Source: Lutimonas halocynthiae (GTDB lineage: Bacteria > Bacteroidota > Bacteroidia > Flavobacteriales > Flavobacteriaceae). Taken from it: a DNA stretch of 64,000 bases. The position numbers were made by a program, and so were the translations under genes. The DNA lies in assembly GCF_030409835.1 (NCBI RefSeq), contig NZ_JAUFQO010000003.1, forward strand, positions 1 through 64,000, written 5' to 3'. Under the pieces are notes generated by a model. The model worked only from the letters and a program-made list of their open reading frames with translations. It had not been told where the DNA came from and did not search any database. This document shows positions 38,130 through 46,691 of this stretch, in pieces (within the stretch, counting starts at the first letter, position 1; each line of letters begins with the position of its first letter).

Positions 38130-38358
38130 GAGAAATAATCAAATACATTTCATTTTTATTATATAGCTATGCCTGAAGTTGTAATTCAGTACTTGTGAAT
38201 TTCACCTTTACCGACATATTGGATAAAATCAGCTATATTTACAGTGCTTATTGAAAAAGAGCGAAATACATTAATTTACTGATTTAGAAAAAGTTATTGT
38301 TTTTTTTGAATGCTCATGCATTTATCTCCGGTTTAATTAATAACCAAAACCAAACCCA

Positions 38359-40545
38359 ATGAAACGCTTTTTACTAGTATTATTACTGGCTGGTCATGTT
38401 GTGACTTTAGCCCAAACCCAACCTGTTGCTCCGGTTAAAATTGTTACCGACGAATACTTCGGACAAAAAATTGATGATCCTTATAGAAATTTAGAAGATT
38501 TAAAGAATCCTGATGTAGATCAATGGTATAAAGGCCAAGGTGATTATACAAGAGGGGTGTTAGATAAAATTAACGGGCGAGATCAATTAGTGGCCAAGTT
38601 TAAGGAATTTGATAAAAGACAGTCATATTCGGTTTACAATTTAAGGATCACAGAAAACGATCTATATTTTTACCTTAAGGAAACTCCAGATGATGAAACC
38701 GGCAAACTATACTATAGAAATGGTTTCAAAGGAGAGGAAAAGTTGCTTTTTGATCCTGAAAAATTCAGAGTAGAGGAGAAAGTTCACTATACGATTTCTT
38801 CGATTTCTCCAAACAATGATGGTAGTAAAATCGGGATAAGTGTTTCTGCCAACGGAGCTGAAAATGCAACCATTATGGTCATGGACGTCAGCAAAGAAAC
38901 AATGCTTAAGGACCAATTATATCCTTGCTGGACCTCTTTTATGAATTGGCTGCCTGATGGGAACTCGTTTTTCTATGGCAAGTATAATTCTGATGATGTT
39001 CATGTAAAAGAAGCGACTCATGATACGCAAACATATCTTCACAAAGTTGGCGACGCACAAAGTGCTGATAAAGAAATGCTTTCAAGAAGGATGAATCCTG
39101 AATTAAAAATCTTACCAGAAGAATATCCTGTCATGGTTTATGATAAAGACAGTGATTTATTGTATGCTTTTATTTCTACTGTTGAAAATAATATGAAAGT
39201 ATTTTATGCTAGTTTCAATGAATTGGAAAAGAAAAAAGTGACCTGGAAAAAATTGATTTCAAGAAAAGATAAGATTGAAGATTTTTATTCAGATTCGAAA
39301 AGCTTTTATTTTAGGTCAACCATGGATGCACCAAATTACAAAATCCTAAAAACATCGATAGAAAAACCAGATTTGAAAAATGCTGAAGTTTTAGTAGCTG
39401 AGAAGAGTGATGAAGTATTAAGAGATTTTGTCATCACAAGTGATGGTTATTATTATACAACCATGAAAAATGGCGTTGAGGGAAAAGTCTATACGGCAGA
39501 TACAGATGGAAAGAATTTTGAAGAGATACCATTGCCCTATGCGGCGGGAAGAGTTAGTATTAGTAATAAAGATATGAATCACAATGATGTTTGGATCAGT
39601 ATGTCAGGCTGGACCCAAGATAATCATCGATTTAAATACTCAAAAAGTAAAGGCACATTTAATGATGAGACACTATCATTTAATGCTAAATATCCTGAAT
39701 TTGAAGATTTGGTTGTTGAAGAAATTATGATTCCTTCACATGATGGGGTTATGGTGCCAGTATCTATAGTTTATAAGAAGTCTTTGGTGAGAAACGGTGA
39801 TAATTCTTTAATGCTCTATGGTTATGGGTCTTATGGAAATGAAATTAGACCTTTCTTTTGGCCGGTCTTTCTATCCTGGGTAGATGAGGGCGGCATTTTT
39901 GTAGTGTCACACGTACGTGGAGGTGGAGAGCTCGGAGATCAATGGCATAAGGCTGGATTCAAAAGTACCAAGCCAAATACTTGGAAAGACTTCATTGCAA
40001 CAGCAGAGTATTTGCACGAAAACAAATACAGTTCACCCGAAAAGACAGCAATATTTGGAGGTAGTGCTGGCGGTATATTAGTTGGTAGAGCCATGACAGA
40101 TAGGCCCGATTTGTTTGCAGTGGCTATTCCTTCTGTTGGATGTATGAATCCTGTTAGAATGGAGAATTCGCCTAATGGCCCGGTCAACGCTCCTGAGTTT
40201 GGAACAGTAGCGATTGAGGAAGAATTTAAGGCCTTATATGAAATGGATGCCTACTTACACATTCAAGATGGGGTTGAGTATCCCGCAACCATGGCAACTG
40301 CTGGTATGAATGACCCACGTGTAATCGCTTGGCAGCCTGGTAAATTTGCAGCAAGATTACAAGCAGCCAATGCTTCGGATAATCCGATTCTTTTCAGAGT
40401 AGATTATGAATCTGGTCATGGAATAGGTGATTCAAAATCTAAAACTTTTGAAGAGTTTGCTGACATATTTGGTTTTGCTTTTTGGCAGACAGGTCATCCT
40501 TCTTATCAGTCTATTAGAACTGATGAAGCTCCTCTTGCAAAATAG
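38359..40545 (+). CDS. Secreted prolyl oligopeptidase family (S9) serine peptidase
   Basis: A 728-residue protein with a signal peptide (about 1-19, LAQ before the mature end), so it acts in the periplasm. It has an N-terminal seven-bladed propeller (about 75-440) and a C-terminal alpha/beta hydrolase domain. The catalytic triad is Ser569 in GGSAGG, Asp652 in NDPRV and His687 in ESGHGIG. The start of the chain (PVAPVKIVTDEYFGQKIDDPYRNLED) is typical of the family, which cleaves short peptides after proline. The 229-bp upstream gap is AT-rich with no clear promoter match. A terminator follows. Confidence 0.92.
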   Translation: MKRFLLVLLLAGHVVTLAQTQPVAPVKIVTDEYFGQKIDDPYRNLEDLKNPDVDQWYKGQGDYTRGVLDKINGRDQLVAKFKEFDKRQSYSVYNLRITENDLYFYLKETPDDETGKLYYRNGFKGEEKLLFDPEKFRVEEKVHYTISSISPNNDGSKIGISVSANGAENATIMVMDVSKETMLKDQLYPCWTSFMNWLPDGNSFFYGKYNSDDVHVKEATHDTQTYLHKVGDAQSADKEMLSRRMNPELKILPEEYPVMVYDKDSDLLYAFISTVENNMKVFYASFNELEKKKVTWKKLISRKDKIEDFYSDSKSFYFRSTMDAPNYKILKTSIEKPDLKNAEVLVAEKSDEVLRDFVITSDGYYYTTMKNGVEGKVYTADTDGKNFEEIPLPYAAGRVSISNKDMNHNDVWISMSGWTQDNHRFKYSKSKGTFNDETLSFNAKYPEFEDLVVEEIMIPSHDGVMVPVSIVYKKSLVRNGDNSLMLYGYGSYGNEIRPFFWPVFLSWVDEGGIFVVSHVRGGGELGDQWHKAGFKSTKPNTWKDFIATAEYLHENKYSSPEKTAIFGGSAGGILVGRAMTDRPDLFAVAIPSVGCMNPVRMENSPNGPVNAPEFGTVAIEEEFKALYEMDAYLHIQDGVEYPATMATAGMNDPRVIAWQPGKFAARLQAANASDNPILFRVDYESGHGIGDSKSKTFEEFADIFGFAFWQTGHPSYQSIRTDEAPLAK

Positions 40546-40566
40546 AAGTTCGTCATATAATAAAAG

Positions 40567-40597
40567 AACATATTACCCATTGTAATATGTTTTTTTA
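40567..40597 (+). terminator. Intrinsic terminator after the S9 peptidase
   Basis: A stem of 9 bp (40567-40575 with 40583-40591) and 7-nt loop, followed by T residues, 22 bases past the stop codon. Confidence 0.82.
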
Positions 40598-40756
40598 TGC
40601 GCAATAAACAGGTTTTATTAAATCGAGAATTATTATCTCTAAAAAGAGAACATTCACAAGAATTGTTTTTAATTTTTATGTTGAATTAATATAAGCGTCT
40701 AATTTTTTTCGAATAACATAATTATTTTATATATTAAAAAATTCAAACTCAAAATA

Positions 40757-40783
40757 GTATACCGCTGATTTTAAGCGGTATAC
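40757..40783 (+). promoter_or_regulatory. Stem-loop in the leader of the glucan operon
   Basis: A perfect 10-bp stem (GTATACCGCT at 40757-40766 and its complement at 40774-40783) with a 7-nt loop and a short T-rich tail. It ends 22 bases before the glgA N-terminal ATG. The S9 peptidase already has its own terminator upstream, so this could be an attenuator or a translation-control hairpin for the operon, or a second terminator. No consensus promoter is visible in the 160 bases before it. Confidence 0.55.
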
Positions 40784-40805
40784 ATTTTTATTGTATCTAA
40801 TTATC

Positions 40806-41609
40806 ATGGAGATATTGAATGTCAGTGCGGAGTGTTTTCCGGTTGCAAAAGTAGGAGGGCTAGCAGATGTTGTTGGTGCCTTGCCTAAATACCAGAAAAA
40901 ACTTGGTGTTGAATCAAAGGTTATCATGCCTTTTTATGATAATGACTTTAAAAAAAACAACAAGTTTAAAGTTGTCAATACAGGTAATTTAAAGCTGGGT
41001 AAGCTTAGGTATGAATATGAAATTCTAAGACCAATCATACCCTTAGACTTTACAATACTTCTTGTTGATATACCAGGCTTGTTTGATCGTTCTGATGTCT
41101 ATTCTTACGAAGATGATGTGGAGCGATTTTTGGCTTTTCAATTGGCCGTGCTCGATTGGTTAAACAGGAAAACTAATAAACCATCGGTTATTCATTGTCA
41201 TGATCATCAGGCAGGATTCATACCTTTTTTAATGTCACACGGGCTTAAGTATAGCAGTTTGAAAGAAATACCAACTGTTTTTACAATTCACAATGCACAA
41301 TATCAAGGCCAGTTCGGATACGATAAACTCAAATATTTTCCTGAATTTGATTTAAAGAAAATGGGCCTCATTGATTGGGATGGTTCTATTAACCCTTTGG
41401 CAACTGCAATTAAAAGCTCATGGAGAGTAACGACTGTGTCGCCCGGCTATCTGGAAGAATTAAAAGCGAACGCAAATGGATTGGAAGAGTTGATCAATCA
41501 GGAGAGTGAAAAATTTTCGGGGATCTTAAACGGTATTGATACAAATGTTTGGAATCCGGAAACGGATGAACACTTAGTTAAAAATTATTCAAATAAAAGC
41601 ATCAAATAA
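40806..41609 (+). CDS. glgA: Glycogen synthase GT5, N-terminal domain as separate gene
   Basis: A 267-residue protein equal to the N-terminal Rossmann domain of GT5 glycogen synthase. It has the ADP-glucose-binding KVGGLADVVGALP (Lys15), HDHQAGFIP, VFTIHNAQYQGQF, the TTVSPGYLEEL motif and the linker GILNGIDTNVWNPETDEHL. It stops right after the inter-domain linker (NKSIK). The C-terminal domain is encoded separately at 42812. The stop touches the ATG of the GT4 gene. I chose the ATG at 40806 because MEILNVSAECFP is the family start; the frame is open from a TTG at 40791. With the other half it would make a 484-residue enzyme of normal size; alone it lacks the catalytic Glu. Confidence 0.9.
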   Translation: MEILNVSAECFPVAKVGGLADVVGALPKYQKKLGVESKVIMPFYDNDFKKNNKFKVVNTGNLKLGKLRYEYEILRPIIPLDFTILLVDIPGLFDRSDVYSYEDDVERFLAFQLAVLDWLNRKTNKPSVIHCHDHQAGFIPFLMSHGLKYSSLKEIPTVFTIHNAQYQGQFGYDKLKYFPEFDLKKMGLIDWDGSINPLATAIKSSWRVTTVSPGYLEELKANANGLEELINQESEKFSGILNGIDTNVWNPETDEHLVKNYSNKSIK

Positions 41610-42812
41610 ATGAAAGCATTATTTTACACAAGAGAGTTTCCACCCTATGTATACGGAGGAGCCGGAGTGCATGTTGAATATTTAGCAGGAGAACTATCTA
41701 AATTAATGGAAATTGATGTCAGATGCTTTGGAGATCAGGACGATAAGGATGGAAATTTATCTGTTAAAGGGTTTCCGTTTGATAATGTTGATTTTGATAA
41801 TTCGAATGACAAACTTAAGGCGGTTTTTAAAACCTTGAGTACCTGTATACATATGAATGCTGACGAAGTGGATGCTGATATTGTGCATTGCCATACTTGG
41901 TACGCGCAATTTGCTGGTATTGTAGCCAAACTTTGTTATGGAATTCCATTAGTGATTACAACCCACTCATTGGAGCCTTTAAGGCCTTGGAAAAGAGAGC
42001 AACTTGGAAGAGGTTATGATGCCTCTTCTTGGGTTGAAAAAACAGCTATTGAAATGGCAGATGCCATTATTGCGGTTTCTGAGGAAACAAAAGTAGACGT
42101 GCTGAATAATTTCAATGTAGATCCTGAAAAGGTTAAGGTAATTTATAATGGAATTAACCTAACGGAATATGTGGTTACAGATAAAGTTTCGACCTTAGAA
42201 AAGTACGGTATTGATCAATCTAAACCTTTTGTATTATTTGTAGGCAGAATTACGAGGCAAAAAGGAATTATACATCTGGTCAATGCAGTTAAATATATAG
42301 ATCCCGATACGCAGATTGTGCTTTGTGCCGGTGCACCGGATACACCCGAAATCGCAAAAGAGATGGAGGATAGCGTTGCTGAGGTTAAGAAAGACAGAGA
42401 TAATGTGATTTGGATCGATGTGATGTTAGAAAAAGAAGAGGTAATTCAGTTGTATTCTCACGCAGATGTATTTTGCTGCCCTTCTATTTATGAGCCTTTT
42501 GGTATAATTAATATTGAAGCTATGGCATGTGAAACGGCTGTTGTTGCCAGTGCCGTTGGCGGAATAAAAGAAGTTGTGGTTCATGGTGAAACGGGCTTGT
42601 TGGTTCAGTTAGAGCAACAAGAAGAAGCACCTTTTGAACCAAAAGACCCTGATAAATTTTCACGAGACCTTGCCGAAGGAGTAAACCAATTGATTAACGA
42701 TAAGGAGCTCACTAGAAAGATGGCTAAGAATGGAAGAAGAAGGGTGGAAGACACCTTTGATTGGATCGCAATAGCTAAGCAAGTAGAAGATTTATATAAA
42801 TCGCTGATTTAA
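41610..42812 (+). CDS. glgM: GT4 glycosyltransferase, GlgM-type (actinobacterial-type GlgA)
   Basis: A complete 400-residue GT-B enzyme of family GT4. The N-terminal REFPPYVYGGAGVHVEYLAGEL and LVITTHSLEPLRPWKREQLG, and the C-terminal VGRITRQKGI and PSIYEPFGIINIEAMACE with the E-x7-E pair Glu295/Glu303, match the enzymes called GlgA in actinobacteria and renamed GlgM. GlgM joins ADP-glucose and glucose-1-phosphate to make maltose-1-phosphate, the substrate of GlgE encoded downstream. It lies exactly between the two halves of a GT5 glycogen synthase, touching the first (0-bp gap) and overlapping the second (TAATG). The GlgM call is strengthened by the glgE neighbour; plain glycogen synthase activity is the alternative. 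Confidence 0.85.
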   Translation: MKALFYTREFPPYVYGGAGVHVEYLAGELSKLMEIDVRCFGDQDDKDGNLSVKGFPFDNVDFDNSNDKLKAVFKTLSTCIHMNADEVDADIVHCHTWYAQFAGIVAKLCYGIPLVITTHSLEPLRPWKREQLGRGYDASSWVEKTAIEMADAIIAVSEETKVDVLNNFNVDPEKVKVIYNGINLTEYVVTDKVSTLEKYGIDQSKPFVLFVGRITRQKGIIHLVNAVKYIDPDTQIVLCAGAPDTPEIAKEMEDSVAEVKKDRDNVIWIDVMLEKEEVIQLYSHADVFCCPSIYEPFGIINIEAMACETAVVASAVGGIKEVVVHGETGLLVQLEQQEEAPFEPKDPDKFSRDLAEGVNQLINDKELTRKMAKNGRRRVEDTFDWIAIAKQVEDLYKSLI

Positions 42813-43465
42813 TGAAGCAGGAATTATTGGACAAAACCCGTGAAATTACAGATTTCACATCTGGGAAGCAGGCCAATAAGTCAGACCTTTGTAAAAGATT
42901 CGGGCTTGACGAATCCTTGCCATTATTTGTCTTTATCGGAAGGTTGGTTAATGAAAAGGGTGCTGATTTGTTTCCGGCGGTATTGTACAAGTCATTGCTA
43001 AAAAAGGATTGCTCTCTGTTTATTCTAGGAGAAGGAAAGGATTCAATAGAGTCAGAGTTGAAATCATTGCGGTTTCATTTTAATAAAAATTATGCAAGCG
43101 TCATTGGTTTTGATGAGGCCTTAGCTCATAAGCTGTATGCTGCAGCTGATTTTCTTTTGATGCCTTCGAGGGTTGAGCCTTGTGGATTGAATCAAATGTA
43201 TGCTTTGAGATATGGTACCATCCCGATTGTAAGAAGAACGGGAGGCTTAAATGATTCAGTTATCGATATTGGAGACGGTGGATTTGGATTCTGCCATGTG
43301 CAGGCATCTGTAAAAGATGTTTGTGATTCAATGTTGAGAGCCAAGGAATTATATAAAAATAAAAAAGAATTAAAACGAATAATAAAAAAATGCATGAGAA
43401 TTGATCATTCTTGGGATATATCAGCCCAAGAATATTTAACTTTATACAAATCTTTAACCCCATAA
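42812..43465 (+). CDS. glgA: Glycogen synthase GT5, C-terminal domain as separate gene
   Basis: A 217-residue protein equal to the C-terminal Rossmann domain of GT5 glycogen synthase. It has FIGRLVNEKGADL (Arg44, Lys49), the catalytic-loop motif PSRVEPCGLNQMYALRYGTIPIVRRTGGL (written in part; Glu122) and the final DHSWDISAQEYLTLYKSL. About 16 residues of new N-terminal sequence (MKQELLDKTREITDFT) precede the point where homology resumes (SGKQANKSDLCKRFGL). The ATG overlaps the GT4 stop as TAATG. Key residues are kept, so the half is not a decayed pseudogene. It probably pairs with the N-terminal half from 40806. Confidence 0.9.
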   Translation: MKQELLDKTREITDFTSGKQANKSDLCKRFGLDESLPLFVFIGRLVNEKGADLFPAVLYKSLLKKDCSLFILGEGKDSIESELKSLRFHFNKNYASVIGFDEALAHKLYAAADFLLMPSRVEPCGLNQMYALRYGTIPIVRRTGGLNDSVIDIGDGGFGFCHVQASVKDVCDSMLRAKELYKNKKELKRIIKKCMRIDHSWDISAQEYLTLYKSLTP

Positions 43466-43467
43466 AT

Positions 43468-44733
43468 ATGTTCAGTAAAAAAGTATTAGGAATCATACTA
43501 GGAGGAGGACAAGGTTCTCGATTATATCCTTTAACAGAAAGCAGGTCAAAACCCGCAGTGCCAATTGCCGGGAAGTACCGATTGGTGGATATTCCAATCT
43601 CCAATTGTATTAATTCTGAGATAAAGAGAATGTATGTATTGACGCAGTTCAATTCAGCGTCCTTGAATCGACATATAAAAAACACCTATCATTTTAGTTT
43701 CTTTAGCCAGGCCTTTGTAGATGTGCTTGCAGCTGAACAGACTCCTATGAGTGATACCTGGTTTCAAGGTACAGCGGATGCTGTCAGACAGAGTATGCAT
43801 CATTTTCTAAGACATGATTTTGAATATGCCTTGATACTTTCTGGGGATCAACTATATCAAATGGATTATAACCTGATGGTTGAACAACATGTCAAGACTG
43901 GTGCAGAAATTTCAATAGCTACAATTCCGGTAAATGCCAAGGATGCTACTTCATTTGGAATCCTAAAATCAGATGACAAAAATGAAGTGACTTCCTTTAT
44001 AGAAAAGCCAGAGAAAAAACTTTTACCAGACTGGACTTCTGAGGTGAGTGATACGATGAAATCTGAAGGAAGGAATTATCTTGCTTCCATGGGTATTTAC
44101 ATATTTAATAGAGAACTGCTCATTGAATTAATGAAGAACCCTGACACAAATGATTTCGGTAAAGAAATTATTCCTCAGGCATTGAGTAAGCATAAAATCG
44201 CAAGTTATCAATATGAAGGATATTGGACGGATATTGGAAATATTGAATCTTTCTTTGAAGCCAATCTCGGTTTAACAGATGATATTCCATCTTTTGATCT
44301 TTATGACAGGAATAAAAGAATTTATACCAGGGCCAGAATGTTACCAACTTCAAAAATTTCTGGAACTACTTTAAACCGAAGTGTAATCGGAGAGGGTTGT
44401 ATCGTGCATGCTGCGAAAATTGACCGCTCAGTAATTGGAATTCGATCTAGGATAGGAAATGAATCTACGGTAATCAATACCTATATGATGGGGAATGATT
44501 CTTACGAAACCTTAGAAGAAATTGACAAGAACAAGACCAAAATTTTAATGGGTATTGGAGAGCGTTGTTTTATTAAGAATGCGATTATTGATAAGAATTG
44601 CCGAATAGGTGATGATGTAAGAATCAATGGTGGTTCGCATTTGAAAGATAAAGAAACAGATACTTACTGTGTTAGAGAAGGTATTGTTGTGATTAAAAAA
44701 GGAGCTATTATCCCGAAAGGATACGTTATCTAA
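43468..44733 (+). CDS. glgC: Glucose-1-phosphate adenylyltransferase
   Basis: A 421-residue enzyme that makes ADP-glucose from ATP and glucose-1-phosphate. It shows the nucleotidyl motif GGGQGSRLYPLTESRSKPAVPIAGKYR in its first part (split by name here: GGGQGSRL at the N-terminus), then DIPISNCINS, LILSGDQLYQMDY and FIEKP, and a C-terminal left-handed beta helix with the SVIGEGC and RIGDDVRINGG turns. The frame is open upstream, but the ATG at 43468 gives the family N-terminus MFSKKVLGIILGG and lies 2 bases after the previous stop. It supplies both GlgM and the split GlgA. Confidence 0.95.
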   Translation: MFSKKVLGIILGGGQGSRLYPLTESRSKPAVPIAGKYRLVDIPISNCINSEIKRMYVLTQFNSASLNRHIKNTYHFSFFSQAFVDVLAAEQTPMSDTWFQGTADAVRQSMHHFLRHDFEYALILSGDQLYQMDYNLMVEQHVKTGAEISIATIPVNAKDATSFGILKSDDKNEVTSFIEKPEKKLLPDWTSEVSDTMKSEGRNYLASMGIYIFNRELLIELMKNPDTNDFGKEIIPQALSKHKIASYQYEGYWTDIGNIESFFEANLGLTDDIPSFDLYDRNKRIYTRARMLPTSKISGTTLNRSVIGEGCIVHAAKIDRSVIGIRSRIGNESTVINTYMMGNDSYETLEEIDKNKTKILMGIGERCFIKNAIIDKNCRIGDDVRINGGSHLKDKETDTYCVREGIVVIKKGAIIPKGYVI

Positions 44734-44750
44734 GAAAAAATTATAAGCGC

Positions 44751-46688
44751 ATGCAAAAGCAGCAAAGAGTGGTTATTGATCATGTTTCGCCACAGATCAA
44801 TGGAGGAGAGTTGTCTATTAAAAGAGTAGTAGGCCAATTGGTAAATATTTCTGCTGATATATTGGCTGATGGGCATGATCTCTTGGCAGCCTCTATTTTA
44901 TATAAGCATCAAAACGAGAAAAAATGGTCTGAAGTGAGGATGGCTCCCGGTCATAACGATGATTGGTTTGGTGCTATTAAAGTTGAGAAGCAAGGAGTCT
45001 ATAATTATAAGATTGAAGCTTGGGTTGATTATGCTTTGAATTGGCAATATGGAATTGGTCGAAAAATAGCTGACAACCAGCATGTAAATTCTGAATTGGA
45101 AGAAGGAGTCCTTTACCTCAAATCTGTTAGAAAAAAAGCTAATGAAACCGAGAAGTCCTATCTTAAAAAGTTAATAGACCTCTTTGTAAATGAGCATGCT
45201 TATGATGAGGCAGTGCGAGAAGCCGTTGGTGACAAACTAAAACTTATTTTTGAAAAATATCCAGAGAAATTTCTGGCAAATACTTCTGAACAATTTCCTG
45301 TTTATGTTGATAGGAAAAAGGCATTATTTAGCACCTGGTATGAGTTTTTTCCAAGATCGTCTAGTAAAAAAGAAGGCGAGCACGGTACCTTCAAAGAATG
45401 CATTCCTTTATTAGATAGGGTTGCTGAGATGGGATTTGACACTTTGTATTTTCCTCCCGTACACCCAATTGGTGAAGTAAATCGCAAAGGAAAAAATAAT
45501 ACGACCACTGCAGAAGAAGGAGATGTTGGTTCATGTTGGGGTATTGGGTCACGTCAAGGCGGACATAAAGACATTCATCCTGATCTAGGCACCTTAGATG
45601 ATTTTAAAGACTTAATAAAAAAAGCAAAAGAATTTGATATTGAAATAGCGATGGACTATGCCCTTCAGGCAGCTCCTGATCATCCTTGGGTGAAAGACCA
45701 TCCATCATGGTTTAAGTGGAGACCAGACGGGACTGTTCAATACGCTGAAAATCCTCCAAAAAAATACCAGGATATTCTTCCCATTTATTTTGAATCGGAA
45801 GATTTTAAAGGATTATGGAAGGAATGCCTTGATGTGTTGAATTTTTGGATAGATTGTGGTATTAAAATTTTCCGAGTAGATAACCCGCACACAAAGCCTT
45901 TTTATTTTTGGAACTGGATTATCAACGAAGTTAAAAAGAATCACCCTGATATTATTTTTCTGGCGGAAGCCTTTACAAGACCAAAAGTTATGCAGGAATT
46001 GGCCAAACAAGGCTATTCACAATCTTACACTTATTTTACCTGGAGAGATAATAAGCATGAATTGATAAGCTATGTTGAAGAATTGACTAAGACGGAGCAA
46101 TCAGAATATATGCGGCCTAATTTCTGGCCTAACACACCTGATATTAATCCTTTCCATCTGCAAGGTGCCAATGAATCAAAGCATATTCAACGTTATGTGT
46201 TGGCAGCAACTTTAAGTTCGAATATTGGTATTTATGGACCTGTATTTGAACAAATGCTCAGTCAGGCATTACCTGGTAAGGAAGAGTATTTGAATTCAGA
46301 AAAGTTTCAGATCCAACATTATGACTGGACTGCTGAGAATTGGTTAATTAAACTGATTTCAGGAATTAACAAGGCAAGAAAAGAATGCGAAGCTTTGCAA
46401 CAAACCAATAATATTAGGTTTTGTCATATTGATAATGATCAGTTAATAGCTTTTTATAAATGGAATGATGAGAAGACAAGCGAAGTACTGGTAGTAATTA
46501 GCCTTGACCATCATCATGCCCAACGTGGTACGGTACAATTGCCCATTCAGGATTTGGGTATTAGTGGCAATGAGCAATTAAAGATCAGAGATATATTACC
46601 AGATATTGAGTACACTTGGAATGGTGAATGGAATTTTGTAGAATTACATCCTAATATGCCGTTTCATATTTTCGAAATAATTAAATAA
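44751..46688 (+). CDS. glgE: Maltose-1-phosphate maltosyltransferase GlgE
   Basis: A 645-residue GH13 subfamily 3 enzyme that adds maltosyl units from maltose-1-phosphate to alpha-1,4-glucan. An N-terminal immunoglobulin-like domain (about 1-110) and a helical insert precede the barrel. Catalytic residues are the nucleophile Asp377 in FRVDNPHTKP, the acid/base Glu406 in LAEAFTRPKV and Asp464 in NTPDIN. HTKP and the stretch SQSYTYFTWR mark GlgE rather than ordinary amylases. Length is typical. Its neighbours glgM, glgC, maltokinase and glgB complete the pathway. Confidence 0.95.
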   Translation: MQKQQRVVIDHVSPQINGGELSIKRVVGQLVNISADILADGHDLLAASILYKHQNEKKWSEVRMAPGHNDDWFGAIKVEKQGVYNYKIEAWVDYALNWQYGIGRKIADNQHVNSELEEGVLYLKSVRKKANETEKSYLKKLIDLFVNEHAYDEAVREAVGDKLKLIFEKYPEKFLANTSEQFPVYVDRKKALFSTWYEFFPRSSSKKEGEHGTFKECIPLLDRVAEMGFDTLYFPPVHPIGEVNRKGKNNTTTAEEGDVGSCWGIGSRQGGHKDIHPDLGTLDDFKDLIKKAKEFDIEIAMDYALQAAPDHPWVKDHPSWFKWRPDGTVQYAENPPKKYQDILPIYFESEDFKGLWKECLDVLNFWIDCGIKIFRVDNPHTKPFYFWNWIINEVKKNHPDIIFLAEAFTRPKVMQELAKQGYSQSYTYFTWRDNKHELISYVEELTKTEQSEYMRPNFWPNTPDINPFHLQGANESKHIQRYVLAATLSSNIGIYGPVFEQMLSQALPGKEEYLNSEKFQIQHYDWTAENWLIKLISGINKARKECEALQQTNNIRFCHIDNDQLIAFYKWNDEKTSEVLVVISLDHHHAQRGTVQLPIQDLGISGNEQLKIRDILPDIEYTWNGEWNFVELHPNMPFHIFEIIK

Positions 46689-46691
46689 TCT

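Noticed and set aside
40806-43465. Split glgA as a simple frameshift or sequencing error
   Set aside because: The halves are separated by a complete 400-codon gene of another family, with clean start and stop codons at both junctions. A base error cannot produce this.
44751-46688. Ordinary alpha-amylase for the GH13 gene
   Set aside because: RVDNPHTKP, LAEAFTRP and SQSYTYFTWR are GlgE-specific, and the neighbours complete the GlgE pathway.
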